A stretch of 8,265 nt of DNA from the NCBI GenBank assembly GCA_900557355.1, contig USSR01000284.1, forward strand, positions 1 through 8,265. The letters run 5' to 3'. Source of the DNA: an uncultured Bacteroides sp. (lineage in GTDB: Bacteria; Bacteroidota; Bacteroidia; Bacteroidales; Bacteroidaceae). The notes under the pieces are model-generated. The model ran no database searches. It saw only the letters and a program-made list of their open reading frames with translations, and was not told the origin of the DNA. Below, piece after piece: positions 1-6,106 of this stretch (positions are counted from its first letter, which is position 1; every line of letters starts with the position of its first letter). The translations under genes were made by a program, and so were the position numbers.

Positions 1-244
1 AAGCAATACCTTTCCAAACAGAAAGATCACCTGTTTCTTTCCAGTACATATAAGCCAATGAGGACTTTGTGCCTGCACCGTCGGCGTGCATGATGTTGCA
101 ATATTCCGGGTCACCGCCCAAAATGTCGGGGATAATTTTACAGAAAGCTTGCGGGAAAATACCTTTGTCAATGTTCTTGATGGCATTGTGCACATCTTCT
201 TTAGACGCGCTGACACCACGCATCATGTATCTTTGGTTACTCAT
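1..244 (-). CDS. purM: Phosphoribosylformylglycinamidine cyclo-ligase (AIR synthetase), N-terminal part, cut by left edge
   Basis: Translating the minus strand from the ATG at 244-242 gives 81 codons open to the window edge. The protein starts MSNQRYMMRGVSASKEDVHN and contains HADGAGTKSSLAYMYW at about residues 53-68, matching the conserved DG-GTK segment of the PurM ATP-binding family. Known of the family: it closes the imidazole ring by converting FGAM and ATP to AIR in cytoplasmic purine synthesis. The start is supported by the lack of plausible coding sequence just upstream and by a -7 box at 273-281 that would give a leader of about 20 bases. The remaining three quarters or so of the gene lies outside the window. 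This is the only clearly chromosomal housekeeping gene seen, so it marks the left flank of the accessory region. Confidence 0.93.
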   Translation of the reverse strand, partial: MSNQRYMMRGVSASKEDVHNAIKNIDKGIFPQAFCKIIPDILGGDPEYCNIMHADGAGTKSSLAYMYWKETGDLSVWKGIA

Positions 245-272
245 GAGTTGATATGTTTTTTCAATTGAATGT

Positions 273-281
273 GCAAAAGTA
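273..281 (-). promoter_or_regulatory. Bacteroides-type -7 box upstream of purM
   Basis: The minus strand reads TACTTTTGC here, a match to TAnnTTTGC. A transcript would start near 266, about 22 bases before the purM ATG. I find no TTTG -33 box at 19-21 bases, so the call rests on the -7 match and its position. Confidence 0.5.
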
Positions 282-331
282 GCGATTATTTTGCTTATAG
301 CCTTGAGTTTGCATAAGAAATTAACCGAACC

Positions 332-556
332 CTACTTCTTTACTTTCAGTTGCTCCCAAATTGTTTTTTTTCGGGACATTCCCATTAAGACAGTTCCCAT
401 CAGGCAACAAGCGCAGCGCAGTTCTTGTTTGGACAGTGCATTCAGATTATTCGTAATACTGGATAAGGGGTAGTTCTCTTTGAAAAAGGAAAATGCATCG
501 GCTGAGTTTTCTAAGTCGGTTTTCATCTGGCAGGAGCAGGTAAGAAGTTCATCCAT
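332..556 (-). CDS. Hypothetical small protein, 74 residues
   Basis: An open frame starts at ATG 556-554 and runs on the same strand as purM, ending 87 bases upstream of it. The product is mostly polar, with cysteines near the N-terminus (CSC, residues 7-9) and in the middle (CACC, about 48-51), and a basic C-terminus. The four to five cysteines could bind metal, but they do not form a motif I recognise. No Shine-Dalgarno site is visible, which is usual for Bacteroidales. It begins about 50 bases after the T-run of the structured RNA at 607-849, so that RNA could be its leader. I do not recognise the family, and the frame may be non-coding. Confidence 0.4.
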   Translation of the reverse strand: MDELLTCSCQMKTDLENSADAFSFFKENYPLSSITNNLNALSKQELRCACCLMGTVLMGMSRKKTIWEQLKVKK

Positions 557-606
557 CGTGTTATAAGTTTTAAAGGGGTAGTCGTGTGTTCCTACTTCTC
601 TAATGT

Positions 607-696
607 AAAAAAAGAGACGTGGGAACTATTGGCATATTATTCCTTCCCAAAGGCTCTGGTAAACCCGTCAAGCAAATAATAAGCAATAGCCCCACG
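607..696 (-). terminator. Hairpin plus T7 terminator, alternative to the rod fold
   Basis: On the minus strand 691-696 pairs with 618-623 (CGTGGG/CCCACG), 684-689 with 626-631 (CTATTG/CAATAG) and 675-680 with 636-641, followed within a few bases by seven T residues (613-607). This is a good intrinsic terminator. It reuses the 3' strand of the rod fold, so the two structures exclude each other. Confidence 0.55.
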
Positions 697-849
697 CCAG
701 AGTGTATATAACAAAGTTATACGCAACCCGGACGTGGAGACCTTCACTTATTATCCGTGCTTGTAAAAATTTACCAGACTTTTAGGAAGACGAATAATAA
801 AATGATATCTCCAAATCGGAAAATATATTTCTTTTCCAACGAAAGAAAT
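607..849 (-). ncRNA. Candidate rod-shaped regulatory RNA (6S-like) or attenuator leader
   Basis: Read on the minus strand, segments pair in strict nested order (plus-strand positions): 792-798 with 636-642, 785-789 with 643-647, 770-778 with 655-663 (9 bp), 758-763 with 669-674, 747-754 with 676-683 (8 bp), then an open bubble (738-746 opposite 684-691), 733-737 with 692-696, and an apical hairpin 716-722 with 704-712. This makes one unbranched rod of about 163 bases with an internal bubble, the shape and size known for 6S RNA, which mimics an open promoter and binds RNA polymerase. A -7 box at 855-864 would start the transcript near 849, and a T-run at 613-607 would end it. A separate 10-bp hairpin (825-834 with 842-851) sits at the 5' end. 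The 6S identity is inferred from shape only; a purM-side attenuator is the main alternative. Confidence 0.5.
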
Positions 850-854
850 ATGCA

Positions 855-864
855 GCAAAGATAC
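855..864 (-). promoter_or_regulatory. -7 promoter box for the structured RNA; also fits the CTnDOT-type att core
   Basis: The minus strand reads GTATCTTTGC, containing a perfect TAnnTTTG box. No TTTG is found 19-21 bases upstream. Next to it is a perfect 14-base palindrome, six T, GC, six A (868-881). The same ten bases also fit GTANNTTTGC, the core reported for CTnDOT target sites, so this could be a promoter, an integration site, or both. Confidence 0.5.
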
Positions 865-1114
865 AAGTTTTTTGCAAAAAATGTCACTTAAAAATGAAAA
901 TATGAGCAAAACATAGAGAATGTACTGACCATCAATGGTGTTTGGCATAAAGTGGCTTCAAGTGGCATAAGTAGTGAAGACATGGTCTGAGCAGAATATA
1001 GAAGTTGTTATGCTTCCAAACCATTACCTCGTATCAAATGCACTTTTAACACTAACTTCCTATTTTTCTGCGTTCTGCGTAGGTTTGCGTTCTGCCCTTA
1101 TGACTCTCATGATT
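865..1114. other. Non-coding spacer upstream of the integrase
   Basis: No convincing protein gene is seen on either strand. The stretch holds the palindrome at 868-881, a short inverted repeat ACCAT/ATGGT (929-940), repeated GGCATAA and AAGTGGC words around 944-970, and two copies of TGCGTTCTGC (1069-1078 and 1086-1095). The left boundary of the mobile element probably lies in or near this stretch, but it cannot be fixed without the other end or an empty site. Confidence 0.45.
1069..1095 (+). repeat. Direct repeat TGCGTTCTGC x2 upstream of the integrase
   Basis: TGCGTTCTGC occurs at 1069-1078 and 1086-1095, a 17-base period. A shorter match, CGTTCTGC, recurs at 8074-8081 upstream of the right-hand gene. 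Repeats beside a tyrosine recombinase can be arm-type binding sites or operators; that role is inference. Confidence 0.5.
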
Positions 1115-1123
1115 TAATTTTGC
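1115..1123 (+). promoter_or_regulatory. -7 box of the integrase gene
   Basis: TAATTTTGC matches TAnnTTTGC. The transcript would start near 1130, leaving a leader of about 15 bases before the ATG at 1145. The -33 element is not recognisable at the usual distance. Confidence 0.55.
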
Positions 1124-1144
1124 ACCAAACAAAAAGCAAGGATT

Positions 1145-2353
1145 ATGAGAAGTACATTTAAGACTGTCTTCTATGTAAATGGAAGCAAAGAGAAGAGTGG
1201 AATTGTCCCTATCATGGGACGGGTTACCATCAATGGGACGATTGCTCAGTTCAGTTGTAAACAGAGTATATCCAAGGAGTTATGGGATGCCAAAGCTAAT
1301 CGGGCTAAAGGTAAGAGCCGTAAGTCTATGGATGTTAATCATGCGCTTGATAATATCAAGGCGCAGATAGCAAAGCATTACCAGCGGCTTTCTGACCGGG
1401 AGGCATTTGTAACTGCCGAAATGGTACGCAATGCCTATCAAGGTATCGGCACAGAGTATGAAACGGTGTTACGTGCCTTTGATAAGATGAATGCGGATTT
1501 CGCCAAACGTGTTGGGAAAGACCGTTCGGAGCGTACATACCGTAAATATCTTACCGTAAGGAAATATGTCGCCGAATTTATGAAAAACCATTATAAGCGT
1601 TCGGATATGGGGATGAATGAACTGACGGAAGAGTTTATCCATGATTATTGTCTGTATCTACGTAACGAGGTCGGACTTGCCCAATCTTCCGTATGGATAT
1701 ATTCCATACCATTGAAGCATATCGTAACTTCCGCTCATTACCACGGGAAGATACCGAGAAATCCATTTGCACAATATCATGTGAATCCTGACCATAAGGA
1801 ACGTGGCTTCTTGACAGAGAACGAAATCAAAGCCATGAGTACAATCGAATTGGAAAATGCCAATTTCGCTATTGCAAGGGACATTTTTATTTTCGGATGC
1901 TGGACGGGTATATCATTCGTGGACATCAAAAATCTCACCACAGACAATATCGTGGAACTGAATGGCTCACGTTTAATTGTATCCAAAAGGCAGAAAACAG
2001 GTGTGCCGTTTCAAATCAAGCTGATGGACATTCCCGCTCAAATAATTGAGCGAAATAAGCCATTCAGAAATGGTAAGAATTTGTTCAACATAAATTCTTA
2101 CGACATGGTAAATAGGCGCATCAAGACTGTGGCAAAAATGTGTGGAATAGAAAAGAACATTTCATTTCACCTGAGCCGGCATTCCTTCGCTGTTTTAGCC
2201 CTTAATTATGGTATGCCAATAGAAAGTGTCAGCAAAATACTCGGACATACAAATATCACTACTACGCAGATTTATGCAAAAGTGACCAACACGAAACTTG
2301 AAAACGACATTTCTGCTTTTGAAGATAAGGTTAGCGGACATTTCACCATATAA
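1145..2353 (+). CDS. Tyrosine recombinase (integrase) of a Bacteroides integrative element
   Basis: The 402-residue protein has the three-part layout of Bacteroides integrases: an arm-DNA-binding N-terminus (about 1-100), a SAM-like core-binding domain (about 103-205) and a catalytic domain (about 220-395). Visible catalytic residues are a beta-hairpin lysine in SKRQKTG (probably K284), H342 and R345 in HLSRH, H368 in LGH and the nucleophile Y377 in TQIYAK. The position of the first catalytic arginine (TGLR in most members) is S257 in TGISFVD, as in CTnDOT-type IntDOT, which also lacks that arginine. Known role of the family: cutting and joining att sites to integrate and excise the element. 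The ATG at 1145 is preceded by a -7 box, and the next gene follows 10 bases after the stop. The family call is secure; target specificity is unknown. Confidence 0.95.
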   Translation: MRSTFKTVFYVNGSKEKSGIVPIMGRVTINGTIAQFSCKQSISKELWDAKANRAKGKSRKSMDVNHALDNIKAQIAKHYQRLSDREAFVTAEMVRNAYQGIGTEYETVLRAFDKMNADFAKRVGKDRSERTYRKYLTVRKYVAEFMKNHYKRSDMGMNELTEEFIHDYCLYLRNEVGLAQSSVWIYSIPLKHIVTSAHYHGKIPRNPFAQYHVNPDHKERGFLTENEIKAMSTIELENANFAIARDIFIFGCWTGISFVDIKNLTTDNIVELNGSRLIVSKRQKTGVPFQIKLMDIPAQIIERNKPFRNGKNLFNINSYDMVNRRIKTVAKMCGIEKNISFHLSRHSFAVLALNYGMPIESVSKILGHTNITTTQIYAKVTNTKLENDISAFEDKVSGHFTI

Positions 2354-2363
2354 AGAATGGCTT

Positions 2364-2747
2364 ATGAAAAGAAGTATTATAACAATGAGTGAATCCGGCA
2401 ATATCATAATGCCGGACAATGTCACAGACATTTGGATGAGCGAACAGGAACTTGGCGATTTATTCGGAGTAATTGCCCCCACATTCCGAGCTTCCATCAG
2501 AGCCATATATAAAAGTGGAGCATTGAAAGAATACGAGGTTCAGAAGTATATCAGATTGGAAAACGGCTATCATGCAAATGTATTCAGTCTCACGATGATA
2601 GTTGCGCTTGCTTTCCGTATCAATAGTTTCGGTGCGGAACAAATGCGCAATGCCATTCTTAAAAGGATGTACTTGCGAAAAGAGAAAACAACCTTCTTCT
2701 TTTCGCTGGGCAGTAACGGGACAAAGGCTTCTAATTATCAGGCATAA
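2364..2747 (+). CDS. Small RhuM N-terminal-like DNA-binding protein, 127 residues
   Basis: I chose the ATG at 2364, ten bases after the integrase stop, over an upstream ATG (2298) that would overlap the integrase by about 55 bases. Residues 24-101 run IWMSEQELGDLFGV... SIRAIYKSGALKE... NVFSLTMIVALAFRINS, which parallels the RhuM family pattern (VWLTQ-QMAELFG, HI-NIFKEGEL, YYNLD-II-GYRVNS). That suggests a winged-helix or helix-turn-helix fold. The long enzyme-like C-terminus of full RhuM proteins is absent; a short FFFSLGSNG tail follows. Likely co-transcribed with the integrase and perhaps its regulator or a recombination accessory factor; that job is inferred from position only. A second in-frame ATG at 2385 is possible. 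Confidence 0.8.
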   Translation: MKRSIITMSESGNIIMPDNVTDIWMSEQELGDLFGVIAPTFRASIRAIYKSGALKEYEVQKYIRLENGYHANVFSLTMIVALAFRINSFGAEQMRNAILKRMYLRKEKTTFFFSLGSNGTKASNYQA

Positions 2748-2791
2748 AATCCAATAATGTGACGACATGAAATCATGAAACCGACAAATCT

Positions 2792-2932
2792 TTATCTGTC
2801 AATTGATTGCTGATAAAACGGGTCAAATACTTCTTTGGTGTTGATGAGTGATTTCAAGTCTTGACCGATCTCACTCAATTTTTTGGATAACTTCTGCATC
2901 CATATTTCAAAATCTTCGTTATTGATATACAT
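2792..2932 (-). pseudogene. Truncated excisionase-type HTH protein, N-terminal remnant (46 residues)
   Basis: Starting at ATG 2932-2930, the frame gives MYINNEDFEIWMQKLSKKLS, then EIGQDLKSLINTKEVFDP and eight unrelated residues before a stop. The N-terminal helix resembles the lead-in of the small helix-turn-helix (MerR/excisionase-like) proteins that Bacteroides integrative elements carry beside their integrases. In those, this segment is followed by a DNA-binding core (LDNQDL... RTLQRYR). That core is missing here and I could not find it in the other frames just downstream, so I read this as a gene cut after about 38 codons. It could instead be a genuine small protein. It converges on the RhuM-like gene with 44 bases between stops. 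Confidence 0.5.
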
Positions 2933-3015
2933 GATTTACTTCGTTTTACTGATTAATACTACTTGTGTCCAATGCATTGACGAAGCAAAGGACGGAAGAA
3001 CGAAGCAAATAAAAT
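2933..3015. repeat. Spacer with direct repeat CGAAGCAAA x2
   Basis: CGAAGCAAA occurs at 2981-2989 and 3001-3009, a 20-base period, between the HTH remnant and the terminator. It could be an operator for the minus-strand remnant gene or plain duplication; nothing else is visible. Confidence 0.4.
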
Positions 3016-3039
3016 AGGGGAATCCCTATGGACTCCCCT
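3016..3039 (-). terminator. Intrinsic terminator of the minus-strand operon
   Basis: AGGGGA (3016-3021) pairs with TCCCCT (3034-3039), with an inner TCC/GGA stem (3023-3025 with 3030-3032) and a CTAT loop. On the minus strand it is followed by a T-rich run (TATTTTATTTG) and lies 43 bases after the stop of the RteC-like frame, so it most likely ends that operon. Confidence 0.7.
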
Positions 3040-3081
3040 AAAGCCGTTTTGCAAACATCTATAAATTAGTGAATTATAAAA

Positions 3082-3474
3082 TCATCTTTTTTCATCTTTG
3101 TTTGCAACCCTGTTTCGATTTTCCCGGATGACGAGATTTTTCAGGTAATCCAACGCTTTGGTAAGATTGAAAGGTTTGCGCTTGAATACTCTACCCTTAG
3201 ATTTATGAACGTTCCCAAACGTGAAATTGAAGGCTTGTTCCAGAGCATGGGCAATATGGATATATGGAACGGAGATTCCTGCTTCATTAACAAATTGCCC
3301 GGAGAGTTCAAACGATACGGCTAATTCTCCCATACTGTCAATTCCCAATCCTTTTCGAGAATTGGGGATAAAATAGACTTTGGGGATATTTGATTGGTTG
3401 TTGTTGGAGAAGTGATTTGTTCGCAAGAAAGTAAATTTCAGCAAATCAATTTCAGATTCAAGCAACATCATCAC
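3082..3474 (-). CDS. RteC-like protein, C-terminal part (second half of a split gene)
   Basis: This frame is open from 3510, just after a TGA at 3513-3511, and the only start-like codons are GTG 3474 and ATGs at 3471 and 3468; none has a good ribosome-binding site. From the GTG, residues 46-120 (MGELAVSFELSGQFVN... IAHALEQAFNFTFGN... LTKALDYLKNLVIREN) follow the pattern of the RteC family C-terminus (EL-YAL--SG-F-N, I---FE--FN--LGN, FLD-LKEAL). Known in CTnDOT: RteC is a DNA-binding activator of the excision operon. Together with the preceding frame it would make a protein of about 211 residues, near the usual RteC size, so it is probably the back half of one gene broken at the A9 run. RteC relationship is moderately supported, specific function is not. 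Confidence 0.6.
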   Translation of the reverse strand: MMMLLESEIDLLKFTFLRTNHFSNNNQSNIPKVYFIPNSRKGLGIDSMGELAVSFELSGQFVNEAGISVPYIHIAHALEQAFNFTFGNVHKSKGRVFKRKPFNLTKALDYLKNLVIRENRNRVANKDEKR

Positions 3475-3499
3475 TTTCCGTTGATATACTTTTTTGAGC

Positions 3500-3718
3500 T
3501 CATTTTTTTTTCAACTCATAAAAAGATGATGATTTCAAAGAATCAAACTCGATACGGGTAATATTCAGTTTCCGAAATATTTCATGATAGCTTTGTTCGG
3601 ATTGACTGATCGCTATTATCTGTTCCGTAAAATGTTTATAGGCATTTTGCATTTCTTCTTTTGAAACTTGTGGAGTGTCAGATAATAGACTGAATAACTC
3701 CAAGCTATTTTCATTCAT
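3500..3718 (-). CDS. N-terminal part of split RteC-like gene (72 residues)
   Basis: The ATG at 3718-3716 has a rare strong Shine-Dalgarno site for this DNA: AAAGGAG seven bases upstream, within the 11-base gap after the outer-membrane gene stop. The product, starting MNENSLELFSLLSDTPQVSK, is helical and acidic-polar, with no motif I can name. It ends ...SSSFYELKKK where the frame passes a run of nine A residues (3503-3511) and meets TGA. Removing one A joins it directly to the next frame (...ELKKNELKKVYQRK...), continuing the same charged helix. The ribosome site shows translation starts here, so the downstream RteC-like part is best read as the same gene. If the split is real, this makes a stand-alone 72-residue protein. 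Confidence 0.7.
   Translation of the reverse strand: MNENSLELFSLLSDTPQVSKEEMQNAYKHFTEQIIAISQSEQSYHEIFRKLNITRIEFDSLKSSSFYELKKK
3503..3511 (-). other. A9 homopolymer at the frame break
   Basis: Nine consecutive A residues on the minus strand separate the two halves of the RteC-like gene. Loss of one A would fuse the frames into about 211 codons. Such runs are hot spots for replication slippage, transcriptional slippage and sequencing error. Confidence 0.75.
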
Positions 3719-3729
3719 AACAAACTCCT

Positions 3730-6048
3730 TTATTTGTAACTGCTTTTTATACCATAATCAGTATCCTTATTTTCAATAGACTTACTACTTGAATTGTGAG
3801 TTTTTCCAAAACTAAAGTTCCACGTAAGAGTAGCAACAATGGTTTGGGAGGCACTACTGAAGCTTTCCCGCCTGAAAGGTGACTGATTATTTTTATTCTC
3901 TATAATAGTACGTGAAACATTCCGGAATGGATTGAACGCTCCTATGCCAAAAGAGAAATTATCGGTGTTATATTGAATGGCTAAATAGTGATAGTTACCG
4001 CTTTTAGTAAGGGTTTCACCATACAGCTTTTCGTCAAATGGTTGTATCTGACCGATAAACATCCATTTCTTATACATTGCCAAAACATTCGCACTATAAT
4101 AGAAATTAGAATGTGTGTGAGAATAATTCTTCCCTTGACTGTTGAAATGACTGTACCCACCTGTAAAAGAAAATTGCAGTATGTTTTTTATCATTCCCAC
4201 CTTTAGGGTCATTTCAGCATTATATTTGTTCCAGCTCTTCATATTTTCAGACATTATCAAGAATACATCGCCTTGCTCTTTAAGTGATTCCATGATGGGA
4301 TTATGCTTGTGATGATGTCTCAGGTTAGCATTGAATGTAAATAATCCTTTCTTGTTTTCGTAAAAAAGATTGTTATTCAGATTATTATAGGGCTTTAATG
4401 ATAAGTTGCCTTTTTCGGCAAGATAAGGGTCGATCCTAATTTCCGTGTTGGTCAATTCAGCTAAAGTCGGATTGGTCTGAGTCATCTCCACATCGTAACG
4501 GATAAAAGAATTTTCATTCAACCTATACCCCAACATGACTTTGGGCAAAAGGTTATAATAACTCTTATTGGTCGAAGTGTTAGAAAAATGCACTCGATTA
4601 ATCCGCAACCCAAAAGAATAGCTGAAATTATTTTTACTATGGAGCCACTCTGAGAAAATAGAAGATTCTGATTGTTTCAAATCTGACTGAAATACTCCAT
4701 TTTGCTGAATTTCCTGCTTCGTAAATGATTGTACGTGCTTTACCCCAAATTTCAAACTTCCATAAGTAAAACTCTTCTCATAAATTCCTTCTGCTATCAA
4801 TGAATATTTATCGGAAGTCAAACCAAACTGCTCTCTAAAAATAGTATCAATATCATTGTATTCGATATAGTTGCGATCTGTTTCTGCTTTGATATAACTT
4901 CCGACAATGTTGACGTAAATTTTTTGCTGGTTTTTCAAACCATGCTCATAGTATAAGTCCATTGTTGGAGTATTTATTTTCTGACTGACACCATCCAATA
5001 TCTGTCCTATCTCTATGCTATTTTCTTTCAGATTACTTTTGAAATCGTTATGCGGATGATCCGTCAAGGCATACTTCAACTTGGCATTAAAGAATGTCGA
5101 ATCATTTTTTTGATAGTTATAACCGAAAGTAACATCGTGCATCTGATATGAGTAATCTCCGCCATCTCCGATTTCATCTCTCTGTAATGGGATAGAATTT
5201 CTGAACCGATAACTTCCTGTACGTGTCCGGTTGTTGCTGTTGATTTTTTGAAAAGCAGTTGTGTAATTCAATGCATATTCCGACTTCCCTTTATTAAACT
5301 TAGCGAAAAATACATCTCCACCCGCAAGAATATTCAGGGAGTTCATCAAGTCCATACCAATAATACCACCCTTATCATCTCTTGTAACAATATAATTAAC
5401 AATTTTAGATGCTTCTCCATATCTTATTCCTGCATAATCCGAATATTCAATCCGTCTGATTTGGCGTGGCTGCAAGGTTAGAATCTCTTCTGATGTCGTA
5501 TTCACTCCATTGATTTGCAACACAACTTTCCCTCCATCGGAGGATGAAATTGTATTCGTCATCGGATTAATGTTCAGTCCCGAAAGCATCATAGTATTCA
5601 ATAGTTGCATTCCGTTTGCCGAGTGGTCAAGTTGCAGCTTTGTTGGAAAAACAATCCGTTGATTTATTTTACTGATTGTAGATGAAGCTGAAATGACAAT
5701 TTCATCAAGCGATAACATCCGTTCACTCAAGAATACATCTATCTCAACTGATTCTAAAAAGTTTTGCAATAAGATTTTTTTAGTTTCAAAGCCCATGCAG
5801 GATATTAATAACACATAATCATCGGAAATGAGGTTTGTAAATCCAAACCTTCCAATTGTATCACTCACCGTTCCTTCTATAAATACCGAATCCTGCCTGA
5901 ACAGAGTAACATTGGCGTATTCAACAGGTTCTTTTGTGCTTTGGTCAAGTATTCTTCCTGTGATATTATTTGATTGCCCAAAGGCATTTAAACTTAGAAA
6001 CAAGAAGAATACAATGAGATATAATAAATGTTTTTTATTTAAGTCCAT
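3730..6048 (-). CDS. TonB-dependent-receptor-like outer-membrane beta-barrel protein
   Basis: The 772-residue protein starts at ATG 6048 with a signal peptide: basic MDLNKKH, hydrophobic core 8-21, likely cut near AFGQ (22-25). Residues 27-107 (NITGRILDQSTKEPVEYANV...) form the carboxypeptidase-regulatory-like beta-sandwich common in Bacteroidetes receptors. SLDEIVISA (113-121) sits where a TonB-box-like linker is expected. A plug-like region (about 130-222) includes VVLQINGV and IRRIEYSDY. The rest alternates aromatic and polar beta strands of a barrel, matching the outer-membrane beta-barrel family 3 type rather than SusC (about 1000 residues). Known for relatives: outer-membrane uptake or export of an unidentified ligand. 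There is no SusD lipoprotein or enzyme beside it, so no carbohydrate locus is implied. It leads an operon with the split RteC-like gene. The substrate cannot be named. Confidence 0.85.
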   Translation of the reverse strand: MDLNKKHLLYLIVFFLFLSLNAFGQSNNITGRILDQSTKEPVEYANVTLFRQDSVFIEGTVSDTIGRFGFTNLISDDYVLLISCMGFETKKILLQNFLESVEIDVFLSERMLSLDEIVISASSTISKINQRIVFPTKLQLDHSANGMQLLNTMMLSGLNINPMTNTISSSDGGKVVLQINGVNTTSEEILTLQPRQIRRIEYSDYAGIRYGEASKIVNYIVTRDDKGGIIGMDLMNSLNILAGGDVFFAKFNKGKSEYALNYTTAFQKINSNNRTRTGSYRFRNSIPLQRDEIGDGGDYSYQMHDVTFGYNYQKNDSTFFNAKLKYALTDHPHNDFKSNLKENSIEIGQILDGVSQKINTPTMDLYYEHGLKNQQKIYVNIVGSYIKAETDRNYIEYNDIDTIFREQFGLTSDKYSLIAEGIYEKSFTYGSLKFGVKHVQSFTKQEIQQNGVFQSDLKQSESSIFSEWLHSKNNFSYSFGLRINRVHFSNTSTNKSYYNLLPKVMLGYRLNENSFIRYDVEMTQTNPTLAELTNTEIRIDPYLAEKGNLSLKPYNNLNNNLFYENKKGLFTFNANLRHHHKHNPIMESLKEQGDVFLIMSENMKSWNKYNAEMTLKVGMIKNILQFSFTGGYSHFNSQGKNYSHTHSNFYYSANVLAMYKKWMFIGQIQPFDEKLYGETLTKSGNYHYLAIQYNTDNFSFGIGAFNPFRNVSRTIIENKNNQSPFRRESFSSASQTIVATLTWNFSFGKTHNSSSKSIENKDTDYGIKSSYK

Positions 6049-6076
6049 ACTTGTTTTCTTATAAATGAGATATAGA

Positions 6077-6094
6077 CACAGAATGCCATCTGTG
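6077..6094 (-). promoter_or_regulatory. Hairpin or operator-like dyad in the outer-membrane gene leader
   Basis: CACAGA (6077-6082) and TCTGTG (6089-6094) form a 6-bp dyad with a six-base loop, 29 bases upstream of the start codon. No T-run follows, so it is not an intrinsic terminator. A regulatory role is only a guess. Confidence 0.3.
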
Positions 6095-6106
6095 CCATAA
6101 TCTTGA

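Noticed and set aside
69..268. Plus-strand frames of 60 residues over the left edge
   Set aside because: They are antisense to purM, whose identity is clear from the other strand.
751..948. Minus-strand 65-residue hydrophobic frame
   Set aside because: It spans the -7 box and the start of the structured RNA, is very AT-rich and shows no family-like features; chance open frame.
557..1144. tRNA gene or CRISPR array in the long non-coding stretch
   Set aside because: No cloverleaf with CCA-end features and no regularly spaced repeats are visible; the structure seen is one long rod plus a terminator.
2195..2768. Minus-strand frames of about 100 residues
   Set aside because: Antisense to the integrase end and the RhuM-like gene, with no motif or promoter of their own.
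3730..6048. SusC-type carbohydrate receptor of a polysaccharide utilisation locus
   Set aside because: The protein is too short, has no SusD neighbour and there are no glycan enzymes nearby.
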